DNA of 64,000 nucleotides from Dysidea avara. Taxonomy: Eukaryota; Porifera; Demospongiae; Dictyoceratida; Dysideidae. Below, one piece after another: positions 63,656 to 64,000 of the stretch; the stretch's first letter is position 1, and every line of letters begins with the position of its first letter. The DNA lies in NCBI RefSeq assembly GCF_963678975.1, contig NC_089281.1, positions 2,172,437 to 2,236,436 of the forward strand, in the 5' to 3' direction. The notes below the pieces were generated by a model. It worked only from the letters and a program-made list of their open reading frames with translations. It did not search any database and was not told the DNA's origin. Both the position numbers and the translations under genes were made by a program.

Positions 63656-64000
63656 GTAAGTGTGTGTAATAGTGTTGCACTTGTACATGGAAAGAATGAA
63701 ATAAAATATCTCTATTTGTAATCTCTGTACATGTGGTTCTAATAAAACAGTCAAACTAATATATTTATAAACAGTTTAGAGATTTTCTTTAGGCTTAATC
63801 TTACAAGGGTAAATTTGAAAACTGTTTTGGGAGCATTCCAGATCCTTTGCTGTATTCTACACTGTGTAGTTGATTCCTGGATTGGTGTTGTCTTCCTGTG
63901 CCTATGACAGTGAGCATGAAAATTTTGACTGTTTGTACCCTATGTATGTGGTAGGCAATGCAATGTAGCTGTATGGCATCGTTTGATCTCCTGTATGATG
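63656..64000. other. Downstream intron of the SLX4IP-like gene, window end
   Basis: GTAAGT at 63656 opens an intron. No further exon recognised before the window ends. Confidence 0.5.

Overview
This is a eukaryotic, metazoan-type window: AT-rich, intron-containing and crowded with transposons. It has split genes with very short GT-AG introns (34 to 65 bp), a BEL/Pao retrotransposon (a lineage confined to animals), and animal nuclear genes (MZT1, a probable SLX4IP). Small introns, a secreted fibrinogen-like protein with a decayed tandem copy, and a very high MITE density would suit a sponge or another early-branching marine invertebrate. That placement is inference.

Host genes. MZT1 (mitotic-spindle organiser, minus strand, 45.5-45.8 kb) and a probable SLX4IP homologue (plus strand, 45.9 kb to beyond 63.6 kb) form a head-to-head pair whose start codons are 65 bp apart, with an E2F-like site between them. 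The SLX4IP-like gene was assembled by hand from eight phase-compatible exons. Its third intron is 10.8 kb and contains, antisense, a whole transposon-derived gene. A secreted fibrinogen/intelectin-like gene lies at 37.3-38.1 kb and a decayed duplicate of it at 34.1-34.8 kb.

Mobile-element genes. (1) 8.47-14.47 kb: an intact BEL/Pao element with identical 193-bp LTRs, a 5-bp target duplication and one long open reading frame. (2) 14.9-15.65 kb: the 3' end of a LINE. (3) 16.3-18.85 kb: a broken hAT transposase. (4) 18.92-23.54 kb: inverted repeats of about 140 bp flanking a decayed gene that encodes a PIN/FEN1-like nuclease domain and a CXC cysteine domain. It lacks a middle segment, and that segment is what remains of another copy at 28.76-29.99 kb on the opposite strand, wedged between satellite arrays. 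(5) 30.6-31.4 kb: a Gypsy integrase remnant. (6) 47.88-53.16 kb, minus strand: about 20 exons that read in phase as one protein: KRBA2/Ginger-like integrase, CXC cysteine cluster, acidic linker, Ulp1/SENP-type (C48) protease and PHD-like finger.

Repeats. 25.5-30.2 kb is dominated by 18-bp satellites with periodic orientation flips. Many MITEs are complete with TIRs and target duplications: three hAT-type elements sharing TAGNGYTGRGCGATA ends, a 1-kb hAT element containing one of them, two copies of a TA-flanked CAGTCRATTG element, and others. A composite foldback structure occupies 40.6-42.7 kb. Two short motifs recur across the window: CTCTATTAGAG, and the perfect palindrome CCCATACGCGTATGGG.

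The best candidates for something undescribed are the TIR-bounded PIN/CXC element with its complementary fragment, and the integrase-CXC-Ulp1-PHD fusion gene inside the SLX4IP intron. All homology statements rest on motif recognition. No database search was possible.
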